A DNA stretch of 14,217 nt from CAZCPB01 sp044223975 (GTDB lineage: Bacteria > Planctomycetota > Phycisphaerae > Phycisphaerales > UBA1924): assembly GCA_044223975.1 (NCBI GenBank), contig JBGALI010000037.1:1-14217 (forward strand), in the 5' to 3' direction. This document shows, piece by piece, positions 1 to 6,920 of the stretch; within the stretch, counting starts at the first letter, position 1; the number at the start of each line of letters is the position of its first letter. The notes under the pieces were generated by a model. That model was not told the DNA's origin, did not search any database, and saw nothing but the letters and a program-made list of their open reading frames with translations. Position numbers and translations under genes: made by a program.

Positions 1-1
1 C

Positions 2-367
2 AAGCCGACCAAGACCGGCGGCGGCAAGTACCTGCAGCTGACCTTCCAGATCATCGACGGCGAGTTCAAGGGCCGCCTGGTCTGGGCCCGCCTCAACCTC
101 GAGAACAAGAGCGAGATGACGGTCAAGATCGCCCGCGGCGAGCTCTCGGCCATCTGCCGCGCCATCGGCGTGATGCAGCCGAAAGACTCGGTCGAGCTCC
201 ACAACGTCCCGCTGGAGATCAACGTCGGGCTGAAGAAGCGCGACGACAACGGCGAGTTTACCAACGTCATTAAGGGCTACGCCAAGAAGGGCGGTGGCGG
301 CGCGCCAATGAGCGCCCGCGCTCCCGTCGGCGTCGGCCCGGGGAGCACGCCGCCCTGGAAGCGCTGA
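2..367 (+). CDS. DUF669-family phage ssDNA-binding-like protein (5' partial)
   Basis: The gene runs in from beyond the left edge; the visible 121 residues are read in frame from base 2 to the TGA at 365-367. The internal ATG at 116 is not a credible start because the frame upstream of it codes for the conserved part of the family (KYLQLTFQIIDGEFKGRLVW, then a LNLENKS segment). It continues with ELSAICRAIGVMQPKDSVEL and ends in a Gly-rich tail and PPWKR. This pattern matches the DUF669 family, small phage proteins found next to recombination and replication genes and thought to coat single-stranded DNA (OB-fold-like). Position just ahead of a RusA resolvase and a helicase fits that role. Family assignment is from remembered sequence pattern; the ssDNA-binding function is inference. 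The flexible Gly/Pro-rich C-terminus resembles tails of SSB-type proteins, but it is not acidic. Confidence 0.8.
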   Translation, partial: KPTKTGGGKYLQLTFQIIDGEFKGRLVWARLNLENKSEMTVKIARGELSAICRAIGVMQPKDSVELHNVPLEINVGLKKRDDNGEFTNVIKGYAKKGGGGAPMSARAPVGVGPGSTPPWKR

Positions 368-417
368 CCCCCCCAAGTCCATCTGGTCGCGTCCTCGAGC
401 TCCCGTACCCGCCCAGC

Positions 418-771
418 GTGAACCACATCTGGCGGCGGATGGGCTCCAGGACCGTGCTGAGCCGCGAAGGGCGGCGCTACCGCGCACGCGTGTGCGCCGC
501 CCTCGCGGCGATGGCGGGTGGGCGGGTGGTGCGGATGAACGGGCGGCTGGAGGTGCGTGTCACCGTCTGCCCGCCCGACCACCGCCGCCGCGACCTGGAC
601 AACGTGCAGAAGGCCCTGCTGGACGCGCTGGCCAAGGGCGGGGCGTACCGCGACGACTCGCAGATCGATCGGCTGGTGGTGGAACGCGGCCCGGTGACGC
701 CGGGCGGCAAGGTGCTGGTGGTGATCGAGCCCATCGCTCACCTGGGATTGGAGACCGAGCATGAGCATTGA
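418..771 (+). CDS. rusA: RusA-family Holliday junction resolvase
   Basis: This is a small phage endonuclease that resolves four-way DNA junctions during recombination and replication. From the GTG at 418 there are 117 residues. The catalytic signature RRRDLDNVQKALLDAL is at about residues 56-71 and RDDSQID at 78-84, so the three metal-binding acidic residues of RusA correspond to D59, D61 and D79 or D80. The start is uncertain: the bases just upstream (382-417) code in frame for GRVLELPYPPSV, which joined to NHIW gives the usual RusA N-terminus (LPYPPSVNH). There is no in-frame ATG, GTG or TTG between the stop at 271-273 and GTG 418, so the protein may begin at a CTG (355 or 364, the latter overlapping the stop of the upstream gene). 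It overlaps the next gene by 11 nt, consistent with one operon. Confidence 0.85.
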   Translation: MNHIWRRMGSRTVLSREGRRYRARVCAALAAMAGGRVVRMNGRLEVRVTVCPPDHRRRDLDNVQKALLDALAKGGAYRDDSQIDRLVVERGPVTPGGKVLVVIEPIAHLGLETEHEH

Positions 772-1516
772 AGAACTGAGCCTCACGAGCCTCAAGATCA
801 ACGGCGGCACGCAGCCGCGGCAGGCGATCTCTGACGAGACGGTTCTCGAGTACGCCGAGGCCTTGCGCGACGGCGCGGTCTTCCCGCCCGTGGTGGTGGT
901 CCGCGACGGCGCGAGTCTGTGGCTGGTCGACGGCTTCCACCGGTTCCACGCCCACCGGCGCTGCGGGCGGGAGACGATCGCCGCCGATGTGCGCGAGGGC
1001 ACGCTGCGCGACGCCGTGCTGCACTCGCTCTCGGCCAACGTCGAGCACGGGCTGCGACGGACCAACGCCGACAAGCGCAAGGCCGTCCTGACCATGCTGA
1101 CCAACAAGCTGGTCGCGACGGACGACGATGGCAATCCGTGGTCGAACCGGGAGGTGTCAAGACTTTGCTGCGTCAGCCACGACCTGGTGAACCGGGTCCG
1201 GGGCTCACTGGACGAATCGTCCAGTGAGAACGCGAAGCCGGAGCGCGCATACACGACGAAGCACGGTACGACCGCCGTGATGAAGACAAAGAACATCGGC
1301 CGCCGCAAGGCTACCGACTCCCGCCCGCGCGTCGGCCTCGCCCCGACCGCGATGACGCCCGTCCGCGGGCACTCCACCCCGAGCAAGAAAACGGCCATCG
1401 AGCTGCCCCACGACCCGCGGTGGGCGGCCCGCAGCCTGCTGAGCACGTTGGGCGCGGCGTTCGTCCGCGCCCTGATCCCCGAACTCACCCAATGCCTTGA
1501 AGGAGACTCCGAATGA
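761..1516 (+). CDS. ParB-like nuclease-domain protein with HTH
   Basis: 251 residues; ATG at 761, inside the end of the resolvase gene. Residues 1-95 look like a ParB N-terminal (ParB/Srx-fold) domain: GGTQPRQAISDETVLEYAEAL, then PPVVVV, and WLVDGFHRFHA at 54-64, which stands in the place of the ParB GERR-type box. SANVEHGLRRTNADKRKAV follows at 91-109, the usual transition to the DNA-binding part. NREVSRLCCVSHDLVNRVRG at about 129-148 looks like a helix-turn-helix. The C-terminal 100 residues are basic and low in predicted structure, with YTTKHGTTAVMKT. Phage ParB-like proteins of this kind are usually of unknown role; a DNA-binding regulator or a CTP-dependent clamp are both possible. A 25-bp palindrome lies in the coding sequence directly after the HTH (1204-1228). 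The last bases overlap the next start (ATGA). Confidence 0.75.
   Translation: MSIEELSLTSLKINGGTQPRQAISDETVLEYAEALRDGAVFPPVVVVRDGASLWLVDGFHRFHAHRRCGRETIAADVREGTLRDAVLHSLSANVEHGLRRTNADKRKAVLTMLTNKLVATDDDGNPWSNREVSRLCCVSHDLVNRVRGSLDESSSENAKPERAYTTKHGTTAVMKTKNIGRRKATDSRPRVGLAPTAMTPVRGHSTPSKKTAIELPHDPRWAARSLLSTLGAAFVRALIPELTQCLEGDSE
1204..1228. repeat. 25-bp palindrome, perfect 12-bp arms
   Basis: The arms CTCACTGGACGA (1204-1215) and TCGTCCAGTGAG (1217-1228) are exact reverse complements around a single central A at 1216. It sits inside the ParB-like gene and codes for the GSLDESSSEN stretch just after the HTH. Such a long perfect palindrome is not expected by chance in a window of this size. 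It could be an operator or ParB-type binding site, or an RNA hairpin inside the operon transcript. No function is shown by the sequence. Confidence 0.85.
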
Positions 1517-2412
1517 CCACGATGACCCCGCGATTCGCCCTGAACGGTACCGCCGCCGCCGACACCGCTGTCGAGCGGGCCCGGCGAGCCTCCCGCAACG
1601 CCACGCTTCCCCCTTCCGGCCCCGGGCCGACGGTCACCCGCGTGCTGGTGACCCCCGCGATGGCGATGGACTGGCTCGACAACGCCAACACCAGCAACCG
1701 CAAGGTCAGCGATGCGCACGTCCAGCGACTCGCCCGCGACATGACCAGCGGCGAGTGGAAGCTGACGCACGAGGGCATCGCCTTCGACCCCAGCGGCATC
1801 CTGCTCGACGGCCAGCACCGGCTCTGGGCGGTGGTGATGTCCGAGACATCGGTCGAGATGCACGTGTGGCGCAACGTCACCCGCGAGGCGCTGATGGCGA
1901 TCGACTGCGGGAAGCCCCGCACGCTCTGCGACGTCCTGCGCCTCAGCGGCGGGCACGGAGATGTGGGCACGACGGATATGGCCGTGCTCCGCGCGATCCT
2001 CGGCGGGCTCGCCGGGCCCGTCGCCCTCACGTCCTCGCAGGCGGCCGACGCGCTGGGCAAGCACGCCGCCGCGGTCAAGTTCGCGGTCGAGGTGCTGCCG
2101 CGCGTGCGCGCGATTGCGTGCGCCTCGACCCGGGCCGTCATCGGACGGGCGTACTACTCGTGCGATCACGACCGGCTCCGCGAGTTCGGGCGGATGCTCG
2201 GCACCGGCGTGGTGCCCGAGGGCGGTGCCGTGGCCGTGGTGCTGCTCCGCCAGTTCCTGAGCGAGAAGGCGGGCCACTCGCGGCAGGCCGGGCACGAGCG
2301 GTACACCAAGACGCAGCGGGCCCTCGTCGCGTTCCTCAAGGGCGAGGCGATCTCCAGGCTGTACGCGGCGACCCAAGAGCACTTCCCCCTGCCCGAGGAG
2401 GTGGCGCGCTGA
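1513..2412 (+). CDS. DGQHR-motif ParB-like phage protein
   Basis: 299 residues; ATG at 1513 overlaps the previous stop as ATGA and is preceded by a clear ribosome binding site (AAGGAG, 1499-1504). After a 40-residue low-complexity N-terminus come VTPAMAMDWLDNAN, NRKVSDAHVQRLARDMTSGE (62-81) and ILLDGQHRLWAV at 96-107. The DGQHR core is the counterpart of the ParB nucleotide-binding box in a group of phage and actinobacterial/planctomycete hypothetical proteins. The remainder, about 130-299, is helical and not recognised. It differs from the preceding ParB-like protein in motif and C-terminal half, so the two are not a recent duplication. Role is unknown; neighbours imply replication or regulation on DNA. 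A DNA-dependent NTPase/clamp activity would be a guess. Confidence 0.7.
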   Translation: MTTMTPRFALNGTAAADTAVERARRASRNATLPPSGPGPTVTRVLVTPAMAMDWLDNANTSNRKVSDAHVQRLARDMTSGEWKLTHEGIAFDPSGILLDGQHRLWAVVMSETSVEMHVWRNVTREALMAIDCGKPRTLCDVLRLSGGHGDVGTTDMAVLRAILGGLAGPVALTSSQAADALGKHAAAVKFAVEVLPRVRAIACASTRAVIGRAYYSCDHDRLREFGRMLGTGVVPEGGAVAVVLLRQFLSEKAGHSRQAGHERYTKTQRALVAFLKGEAISRLYAATQEHFPLPEEVAR

Positions 2413-4133
2413 TGATCGCCGCGACGACCTCGGGGCCCCGCATGGAGCTCCGCCCCTACCAGCGCGAATCGGTGGACCGGGTCTACGCGCACCTCCGGGA
2501 GCGGGATGTCAACCCCTGGGGTGTCATCCCGCCCGGCGGGGGCAAGACGCCGATCATCGCGACGATCTGCCGCGACGCGGTCGGCCAATGGAACGGCCGC
2601 GTCGTCATCCTGGCCCACGTCAAGGAGCTTCTCGAACAGACCGCCGAGAAGCTCCGGCTCATCGCCCCCGACCTGCCCGTGGGCATCTACTCGGCGGGGC
2701 TCAAGCGCAAGGACCTCGGCTACAGCGCCACGGTCGCGGGCATCCAGAGCATTTGGAAGAAGGCGTGCGATCTAGGGCCGGTCGATCTGATCATCGTCGA
2801 CGAAGCGCACATGGTCCCCGCCGAGGACGACGGGATGTACCGCCAGTTCATCGCCGATGCGAAGGTGGTGAACCCCCATGTCCGCGTCATCGGATTGACG
2901 GCGACGCCCTACCGCCTCAAATCCGGTGCAATCTGCGCCCCCGAGAACATCCTCAACCACGTCTGCTACGAGGTCGGCGTCCGCGAGCTCATCGTGCAGG
3001 GATTCCTCTCGCCGCTGAAGACCAAGGCGGGCCTGCAGAAGATCAGCACAGAGGATCTGCACGTCCGCGCCGGCGAGTTCGTCGCCAGCGAGGTCGAGAA
3101 CCTCATGGACAAGGATGGGCTGGTCGAAGGGGCGTGCGCTGAGATCGCCGCGCACACGAAGGACCGCAGCGCCACGCTGATCTTCTCGTCGGGCATCCGC
3201 CACGGGCAGCACATCGTCGATGTGCTCAAAGCCAAGCACGGCAGCGAGTGCGGCTTCGTCACCGGCGACACGCCTGATGGCGTGCGGGCGTCGATCCTCG
3301 GGCGCTTCCGTTCGGGCGAACTGAAGTACCTTTGCAACGTCAACGTCCTCACCACTGGGTTCGACGCGCCGCACATCGACTGCGTGGCGCTGGTGCGTCC
3401 GACCATGTCCCCGGGCCTGTACTACCAGATGGTGGGCCGTGGATTCCGGCTCCACCCGGGCAAGGCGGACTGCCTCGTGCTGGACTTCGGCGGCAACGTG
3501 CTCCGGCACGGGCCGGTGGACGCGATCCGCATCGCCACCGACGACCGGGGTGACGGCGAAGCTCCGGCGAAGGAGTGTCCCAACTGCCAGGCCCTCATCG
3601 CCGCGGGCTACCAGACCTGCCCGCAGTGCGGCCACCAGTTCCCCGAGCCCAACCGCCAGCAGCACGAGGCGAAGGCCAGCACGGAGGGCATCCTCAGCGG
3701 CCAGACGACCCGCGAGGAGCACCGCGTCAGCGAGACGACGTACGACGTGCACTACAAGCGCTACGACCCCGGCGCGCCGTGGACCATGCGCGTCGAGTAC
3801 CGCGTCGGCTTCAACCGCTTCTTCCGCGAGTGGATCTGTTTCGACCACACCGGATATGCCCGCACCAAGGCGGAGGTGTGGTGGCGAGCCCGTTCCGTGG
3901 AGCCGATCCCTCAGAGCACCGAGGAAGCGGTCGAGATGGCCAAGGCCGGGGCGCTCGCCCCGACGCTCTCGATCACCGTCGAGAAGAAGGCCGGCGACCG
4001 TTTCGAGCGCGTCACGCAGCACGTGCTCGGCGACAAGCCGCCGCGACTGGACAGCGAAGAAGGCCTGCCGGACCGGCCGCCGGAGCCCGCGGGCATGACG
4101 TATGGCATCCCCGATGACGAGATCCCCTTCTGA
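2412..4133 (+). CDS. SF2 DEAH-box helicase with C-terminal zinc ribbon
   Basis: 573 residues, starting at the ATG whose A is the last base of the previous stop (TGATG) and preceded by GAGGAGGTG (2396-2404). Helicase motifs are complete and in order: LRPYQRESV at 13-21, Walker A PPGGGKT at 40-46, VDEAH at 129-133, LTATPYR at 162-168, VTGDTP at 283-288, LTTGFDAPHID at 313-323, and QMVGRGFRLHPG at 339-350. This is the DNA-unwinding ATPase of phage replication modules. A zinc ribbon follows, CPNC at 389-392 and CPQC at 403-406. The last 150 residues (YDVHYKRYDPGAPWTMRVEY, ICFDHTGYARTKAEVWWRAR) form a domain seen in prophage helicases that I cannot name. The frame stays open upstream of 2412, but that part is a shadow of the preceding gene. 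It is followed without gap by the primase. Confidence 0.93.
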   Translation: MIAATTSGPRMELRPYQRESVDRVYAHLRERDVNPWGVIPPGGGKTPIIATICRDAVGQWNGRVVILAHVKELLEQTAEKLRLIAPDLPVGIYSAGLKRKDLGYSATVAGIQSIWKKACDLGPVDLIIVDEAHMVPAEDDGMYRQFIADAKVVNPHVRVIGLTATPYRLKSGAICAPENILNHVCYEVGVRELIVQGFLSPLKTKAGLQKISTEDLHVRAGEFVASEVENLMDKDGLVEGACAEIAAHTKDRSATLIFSSGIRHGQHIVDVLKAKHGSECGFVTGDTPDGVRASILGRFRSGELKYLCNVNVLTTGFDAPHIDCVALVRPTMSPGLYYQMVGRGFRLHPGKADCLVLDFGGNVLRHGPVDAIRIATDDRGDGEAPAKECPNCQALIAAGYQTCPQCGHQFPEPNRQQHEAKASTEGILSGQTTREEHRVSETTYDVHYKRYDPGAPWTMRVEYRVGFNRFFREWICFDHTGYARTKAEVWWRARSVEPIPQSTEEAVEMAKAGALAPTLSITVEKKAGDRFERVTQHVLGDKPPRLDSEEGLPDRPPEPAGMTYGIPDDEIPF

Positions 4134-6370
4134 TGAGCGATGGCCCCTCCATCCTGCTCGAGTCGGCGCGCACGTACCTCGCTCGCGGGTACGCGGTCAT
4201 CCCCGTGCCGGCGCGGAAGAAGATCCCCGTGCTCAAGGGGTGGACGGACCTGCGCCTCGCCGCGAGCGATCTGCCGGCGCACTTCAACGGCACCGGCAAC
4301 ATTGGCGTGCTGCTGGGCGAACCGAGCGGCTGGCTCGTTGATGTGGACCTCGACTGCGAGGAGGCGGTGGCGCTCGCGCCCAAGTTCCTGCCGCCGACGG
4401 GCGCGACGTCCGGGCGGCCCGGCAAACCCGCGTCGCACTGGTGGTACATCTGCGAGGGGATCAAGACCCGCAAGCACCAGGACCCGGTGTCCAAGAAGAT
4501 GATCGTCGAGCTTCGAAGCACCGGGGCGCAGACGGTCGTCGGCCCGAGCATCCACCCCAGCGGCGAGCCCTACGACCCGCTCGACGGGGAGCCCGCCGTG
4601 GTCGACGCTGGCGAACTGGCTGCCGCCGTCGCGGCGCTCGCCGACGCCGTGACCGAAGCCCGGCACGGGCGCAAGGAAGCGATCGTTTCACAGCCGCGGT
4701 CACTAGGAAGCGATCGTTTCCTAGCGTGCGACGCCCTGCTCCGCCGCGCCGCGGCCTACCTCGACCGCATCCCGCCGGCGATCTCCGGCTCGGGTGGGCA
4801 TAGCCAGACGTACGCGGCGGCCACGGCGATGGTGCACGGCTTCGGGCTCGACCCGGAGGCGGCGTTCTCGCTGCTGTGGGACCGGTACAACCCGCGGTGC
4901 GAGCCGCCGTGGTCGGAAAAGGAACTGCGGCACAAGGTCACCGATGCCGCGAGCAAGCCGCACGACCGTCCGCACGGGTGGTTGCGCGACGCCGATCGAG
5001 CCGAGGACCTCGGCGGCGTTGACCTTTCGCGCCTGGTCGTGCGGGCTCGGCCGGCGGTGGTGGATACGCCGTCGCCGCCACCGCCGGAGGACCCGGGTCT
5101 GCTCCCGCCAGAGGCACTCCGCGTGCCCGGGTTCGTCGGGGAGGTGATGGACTACTGCCTCGCCACCGCGCCCTACCCCAGCCAGACGCTGGCGTTCTGC
5201 GGGGCGCTCGCGTTGCAGGCGTTCCTCGCGGGCCGCAAGGTCCGCGACCCAGGCGACAACCGCACCAACATGTACCTGCTCGGGCTGGCGCACTCGTCCT
5301 CGGGCAAGGACTGGCCCCGCAAGATCAACGCCCGCGTGCTCCGGGAGGTCGGCCTCGGCACGGGGCTGGGCGACCGACTCGCGTCCGGCGAAGGCGTGCA
5401 GGACGCGCTCCACGGCACGCCGTCGATGCTCTTCCAGACCGACGAGATCGACGGGCTGCTGCAGTCGATCAACCGTGCCCGCGACGCGCGGTTCGAGTCG
5501 ATCATGGGCACGCTGCTGACGATGTACTCGGCCTCCAACTCGGTCTTCCCGATGCGCCGCAAGGCCGGGCAGAGCGAGCCGGGCGTGATCAACCAGCCGT
5601 GCCTGGTGCTCTTCGGAACGGCGATCCCGAACCACTACTACGCGGCGCTGTCCGAGCGGATGCTCACCAACGGCCTGTTCGCACGCATGCTGATCCTGGA
5701 ATCCGGCCCGCGCGGCCCCGGCCAGGAGCCGACGGTCAGCGATCTGCCCGAGCGCGTGCTCGCAACGGCCAAGTGGTGGTCGGACCTGCGGCCAGGCCCG
5801 GGCAACCTCGCCAACGACCATCCAACGCCGCGCATTGTGCCGCACACCGACGAAGCCCGGGGGCTGCTCGTCGAGCTTCGCCGGGCAGCCGAGGATGCGT
5901 ACGGCGAGGCTGAAGCCCGGCGCGACGCGGTCGCGACGACGGTGTGGGGGCGTGCAAGCGAGCAGACCCGCAAGCTGGCGCTGCTCTATGCCGTCAGCGA
6001 GAATCACCAGGAGCCCGCCATTGGCGTCGAGGCGGTGCGGTGGGCGTCGCGGCTGGTCATGCACCAGACCAGGCGGATGCTGTTCATGGCCGCCAACCAC
6101 GCCGCCGAGACGCCCTTCGACGAGCTCGCGCTCCGCGCGATGCGCAAGATCCGCGAAGCCCCGAACGGCGCGCTGCCGCACAGCGTGCTTCTCAAGCGGA
6201 TGAAGATGGACTCCCGCTCGTTCCACGACCTCGTCGACACGCTCGTGCAGCGCGGGGACGTGCTCGTGGAATCGGAGTCGACGGCGGGCCGGTCGGCCTT
6301 GATCTACCGCTTGGCGGAGAAAGAAGGTGAAGGAAGGGTGAAAGAAGAGGGGGCAAAATGCGGGCTCTAG
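4133..6370 (+). CDS. Bifunctional Prim-Pol primase with DUF3987 helicase-like domain
   Basis: 745 residues; ATG at 4133 overlaps the helicase stop (TGATG). Residues 8-165 are a Prim-Pol (AEP-type) domain: YAVIPVPARKKIPVLKGW, NIGVLLG, the catalytic acidic cluster LVDVDLD (D70/D72/D74), KPASHWWY with the SxH motif (S101, H102), and IVELRSTGAQTVVGPSIHPS. A linker (about 166-200) holds a duplicated DNA palindrome. Residues 201-285 are a helical primase C-terminal-type domain (ISGSGGHSQTYAAATAMV, NPRCEPPWSEKELRHKV). From about 325 comes the DUF3987 domain with a P-loop (GLAHSSSGKD, 383-392) and an acidic Walker B-like QTDEID (435-440). It probably makes primers and unwinds or loads at the phage origin. 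The 3' end is unusually purine-rich (EKEGEGRVKEEG) and forms part of an inverted-repeat/iteron cluster. Confidence 0.9.
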   Translation: MSDGPSILLESARTYLARGYAVIPVPARKKIPVLKGWTDLRLAASDLPAHFNGTGNIGVLLGEPSGWLVDVDLDCEEAVALAPKFLPPTGATSGRPGKPASHWWYICEGIKTRKHQDPVSKKMIVELRSTGAQTVVGPSIHPSGEPYDPLDGEPAVVDAGELAAAVAALADAVTEARHGRKEAIVSQPRSLGSDRFLACDALLRRAAAYLDRIPPAISGSGGHSQTYAAATAMVHGFGLDPEAAFSLLWDRYNPRCEPPWSEKELRHKVTDAASKPHDRPHGWLRDADRAEDLGGVDLSRLVVRARPAVVDTPSPPPPEDPGLLPPEALRVPGFVGEVMDYCLATAPYPSQTLAFCGALALQAFLAGRKVRDPGDNRTNMYLLGLAHSSSGKDWPRKINARVLREVGLGTGLGDRLASGEGVQDALHGTPSMLFQTDEIDGLLQSINRARDARFESIMGTLLTMYSASNSVFPMRRKAGQSEPGVINQPCLVLFGTAIPNHYYAALSERMLTNGLFARMLILESGPRGPGQEPTVSDLPERVLATAKWWSDLRPGPGNLANDHPTPRIVPHTDEARGLLVELRRAAEDAYGEAEARRDAVATTVWGRASEQTRKLALLYAVSENHQEPAIGVEAVRWASRLVMHQTRRMLFMAANHAAETPFDELALRAMRKIREAPNGALPHSVLLKRMKMDSRSFHDLVDTLVQRGDVLVESESTAGRSALIYRLAEKEGEGRVKEEGAKCGL
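4674..4724. repeat. Duplicated GCGATCGT palindromic element in primase linker
   Basis: The 16-mer AGGAAGCGATCGTTTC occurs at 4674-4689 and again at 4705-4720. The second copy is the core of a 22-bp near-perfect palindrome, 4703-4724 (arms CTAGGAA and TTCCTAG; one mismatched pair, G4710/T4717). The two copies are read in different codon phases (EAIVS versus GSDRF), so the conservation is at DNA, not protein, level. Both contain the CGATCG core. A protein-binding or origin element is possible; the function is unknown. Confidence 0.8.
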
Positions 6371-6409
6371 ACACATACACACACTTCTTTCCCTCTTTCA
6401 CCTTCTTTC
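6319..6409. repeat. Long interrupted inverted repeat across the primase stop codon
   Basis: GAAAGAAGGTGAA (6319-6331) is the exact reverse complement of TTCACCTTCTTTC (6397-6409). Immediately inside it GAAAGAAG (6340-6347) matches CTTCTTTC (6384-6391). Together they can form a 13 + 8 bp interrupted stem enclosing the TAG stop (6368-6370). No U-tract follows, so it is not a standard intrinsic terminator. The left arm is almost pure purine and the right arm almost pure pyrimidine, which is unlike the rest of the window. Confidence 0.75.
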
Positions 6410-6482
6410 CCCCACCCCCGCGTGCGCGTCTGTGTGTGTCTGCGCGAGGGGGGGGTGAAATGGTGAAACAAGGTGAAAGAAG
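6326..6482. repeat. GGTGAAA iteron cluster (candidate replication origin)
   Basis: The heptamer GGTGAAA occurs at 6337-6343, 6454-6460, 6462-6468 and 6472-6478, with a one-base variant at 6326-6332 (GGTGAAG) and an inverted copy TTTCACC at 6396-6402. The last plus-strand copy and the 6337 copy extend to the 11-mer GGTGAAAGAAG. I noticed no other GGTGAAA while reading the window. Iterated short repeats beside a primase/helicase gene are typical of origins recognised by the neighbouring initiator or primase; here that is an inference. Confidence 0.55.
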
Positions 6483-6920
6483 CCCCCCGACGAGTTCGCC
6501 CATGCAGGTCGCGTGCCGCGCTGCGCCTAGTGGGAGCCTTACAGCCGAAAGCCTACCAAGGGGGAAACCTGAGGGGCATGGTTCCTTCCCGCCAGGAATC
6601 GCTTCGCTTGGCCCGCGGGAACAGCCGCGCTTGGCGACAGAGTTTGTTTGGGCCGTCCGAGCGCGGGGCGGCCCCGTCGCGGGGTTGGTACGCCGCCCCG
6701 CCAACGACGCGACGTGGGCCAACGTGGGCGGACCCGTGGCCAACGGGCGGGCCCCGTAGCGGGCGGGACTTGTTGCGCTGAACGCCCCAACGGACGGGCC
6801 CGTCGCCCGAGCGATCCAGCCATCCAGCGATCCACCGATCCCCGGACCCACCGCATGTGCGGCGGGCCACCAGGACGCTTTGCGCTGGCGTTCCCCGCCG
6901 CGCTTCCGACGGAGATCGCT
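6371..6920. other. 550-nt non-coding region between primase and methyltransferase
   Basis: No convincing gene lies here: open frames in it are low-complexity (Pro/Arg/Gly-rich) and lack a ribosome binding site. The left part has AC- and GT-rich tracts (6371-6384, 6430-6440), a pyrimidine-rich block (6384-6419) and the GGTGAAA repeats. The middle (6486-6660) shows nothing I can name. The right part (6663-6803) is very GC-rich, with near-copies of GGGCGGxCCCGT at 6666, 6726 and 6745 and the palindrome ACGGGCCCGT at 6794-6803, followed by an 8-bp tandem repeat. I see no clear -35/-10 pair for the methyltransferase. Origin, promoter/control region or a structured RNA are the possibilities. Confidence 0.6.
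6811..6842. repeat. Four 8-bp tandem repeats with GATC, upstream of the methyltransferase
   Basis: Four adjacent octamers, GCGATCCA, GCCATCCA, GCGATCCA and CCGATCCC, fill 6811-6842, ending 78 bases before the methyltransferase ATG. Three of the four contain GATC. The regular period suggests either slippage-derived sequence or a regulator array. Confidence 0.7.

Noticed and set aside
482..497. Inverted repeat GCGCAC/GTGCGC in the resolvase gene
   Set aside because: Arms of only 6 bp in very GC-rich coding sequence; expected by chance.
277..2382. Long minus-strand open frame opposite the left operon
   Set aside because: It is antisense to four well-supported genes (DUF669, RusA and two ParB-like) and has the His/Arg/Gly-rich translation typical of shadow frames.
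1497..2411. Open frame upstream of the helicase ATG, giving a possible 878-aa protein
   Set aside because: It is a shadow of the DGQHR-motif gene; the translated part is Arg/Pro/Ala-rich, and the helicase has its own ribosome binding site and ATG at 2412.
6358..6781. Two small open frames in the non-coding region (6358-6759 and 6473-6781)
   Set aside because: No credible ribosome binding site, composition driven by repeats, and no recognisable protein pattern.
6648..6920. N-terminal extension of the ParB-methyltransferase
   Set aside because: The extension is low-complexity Arg/Gly/Pro sequence through a repeat region; the family N-terminus and GGAG site support ATG 6921.
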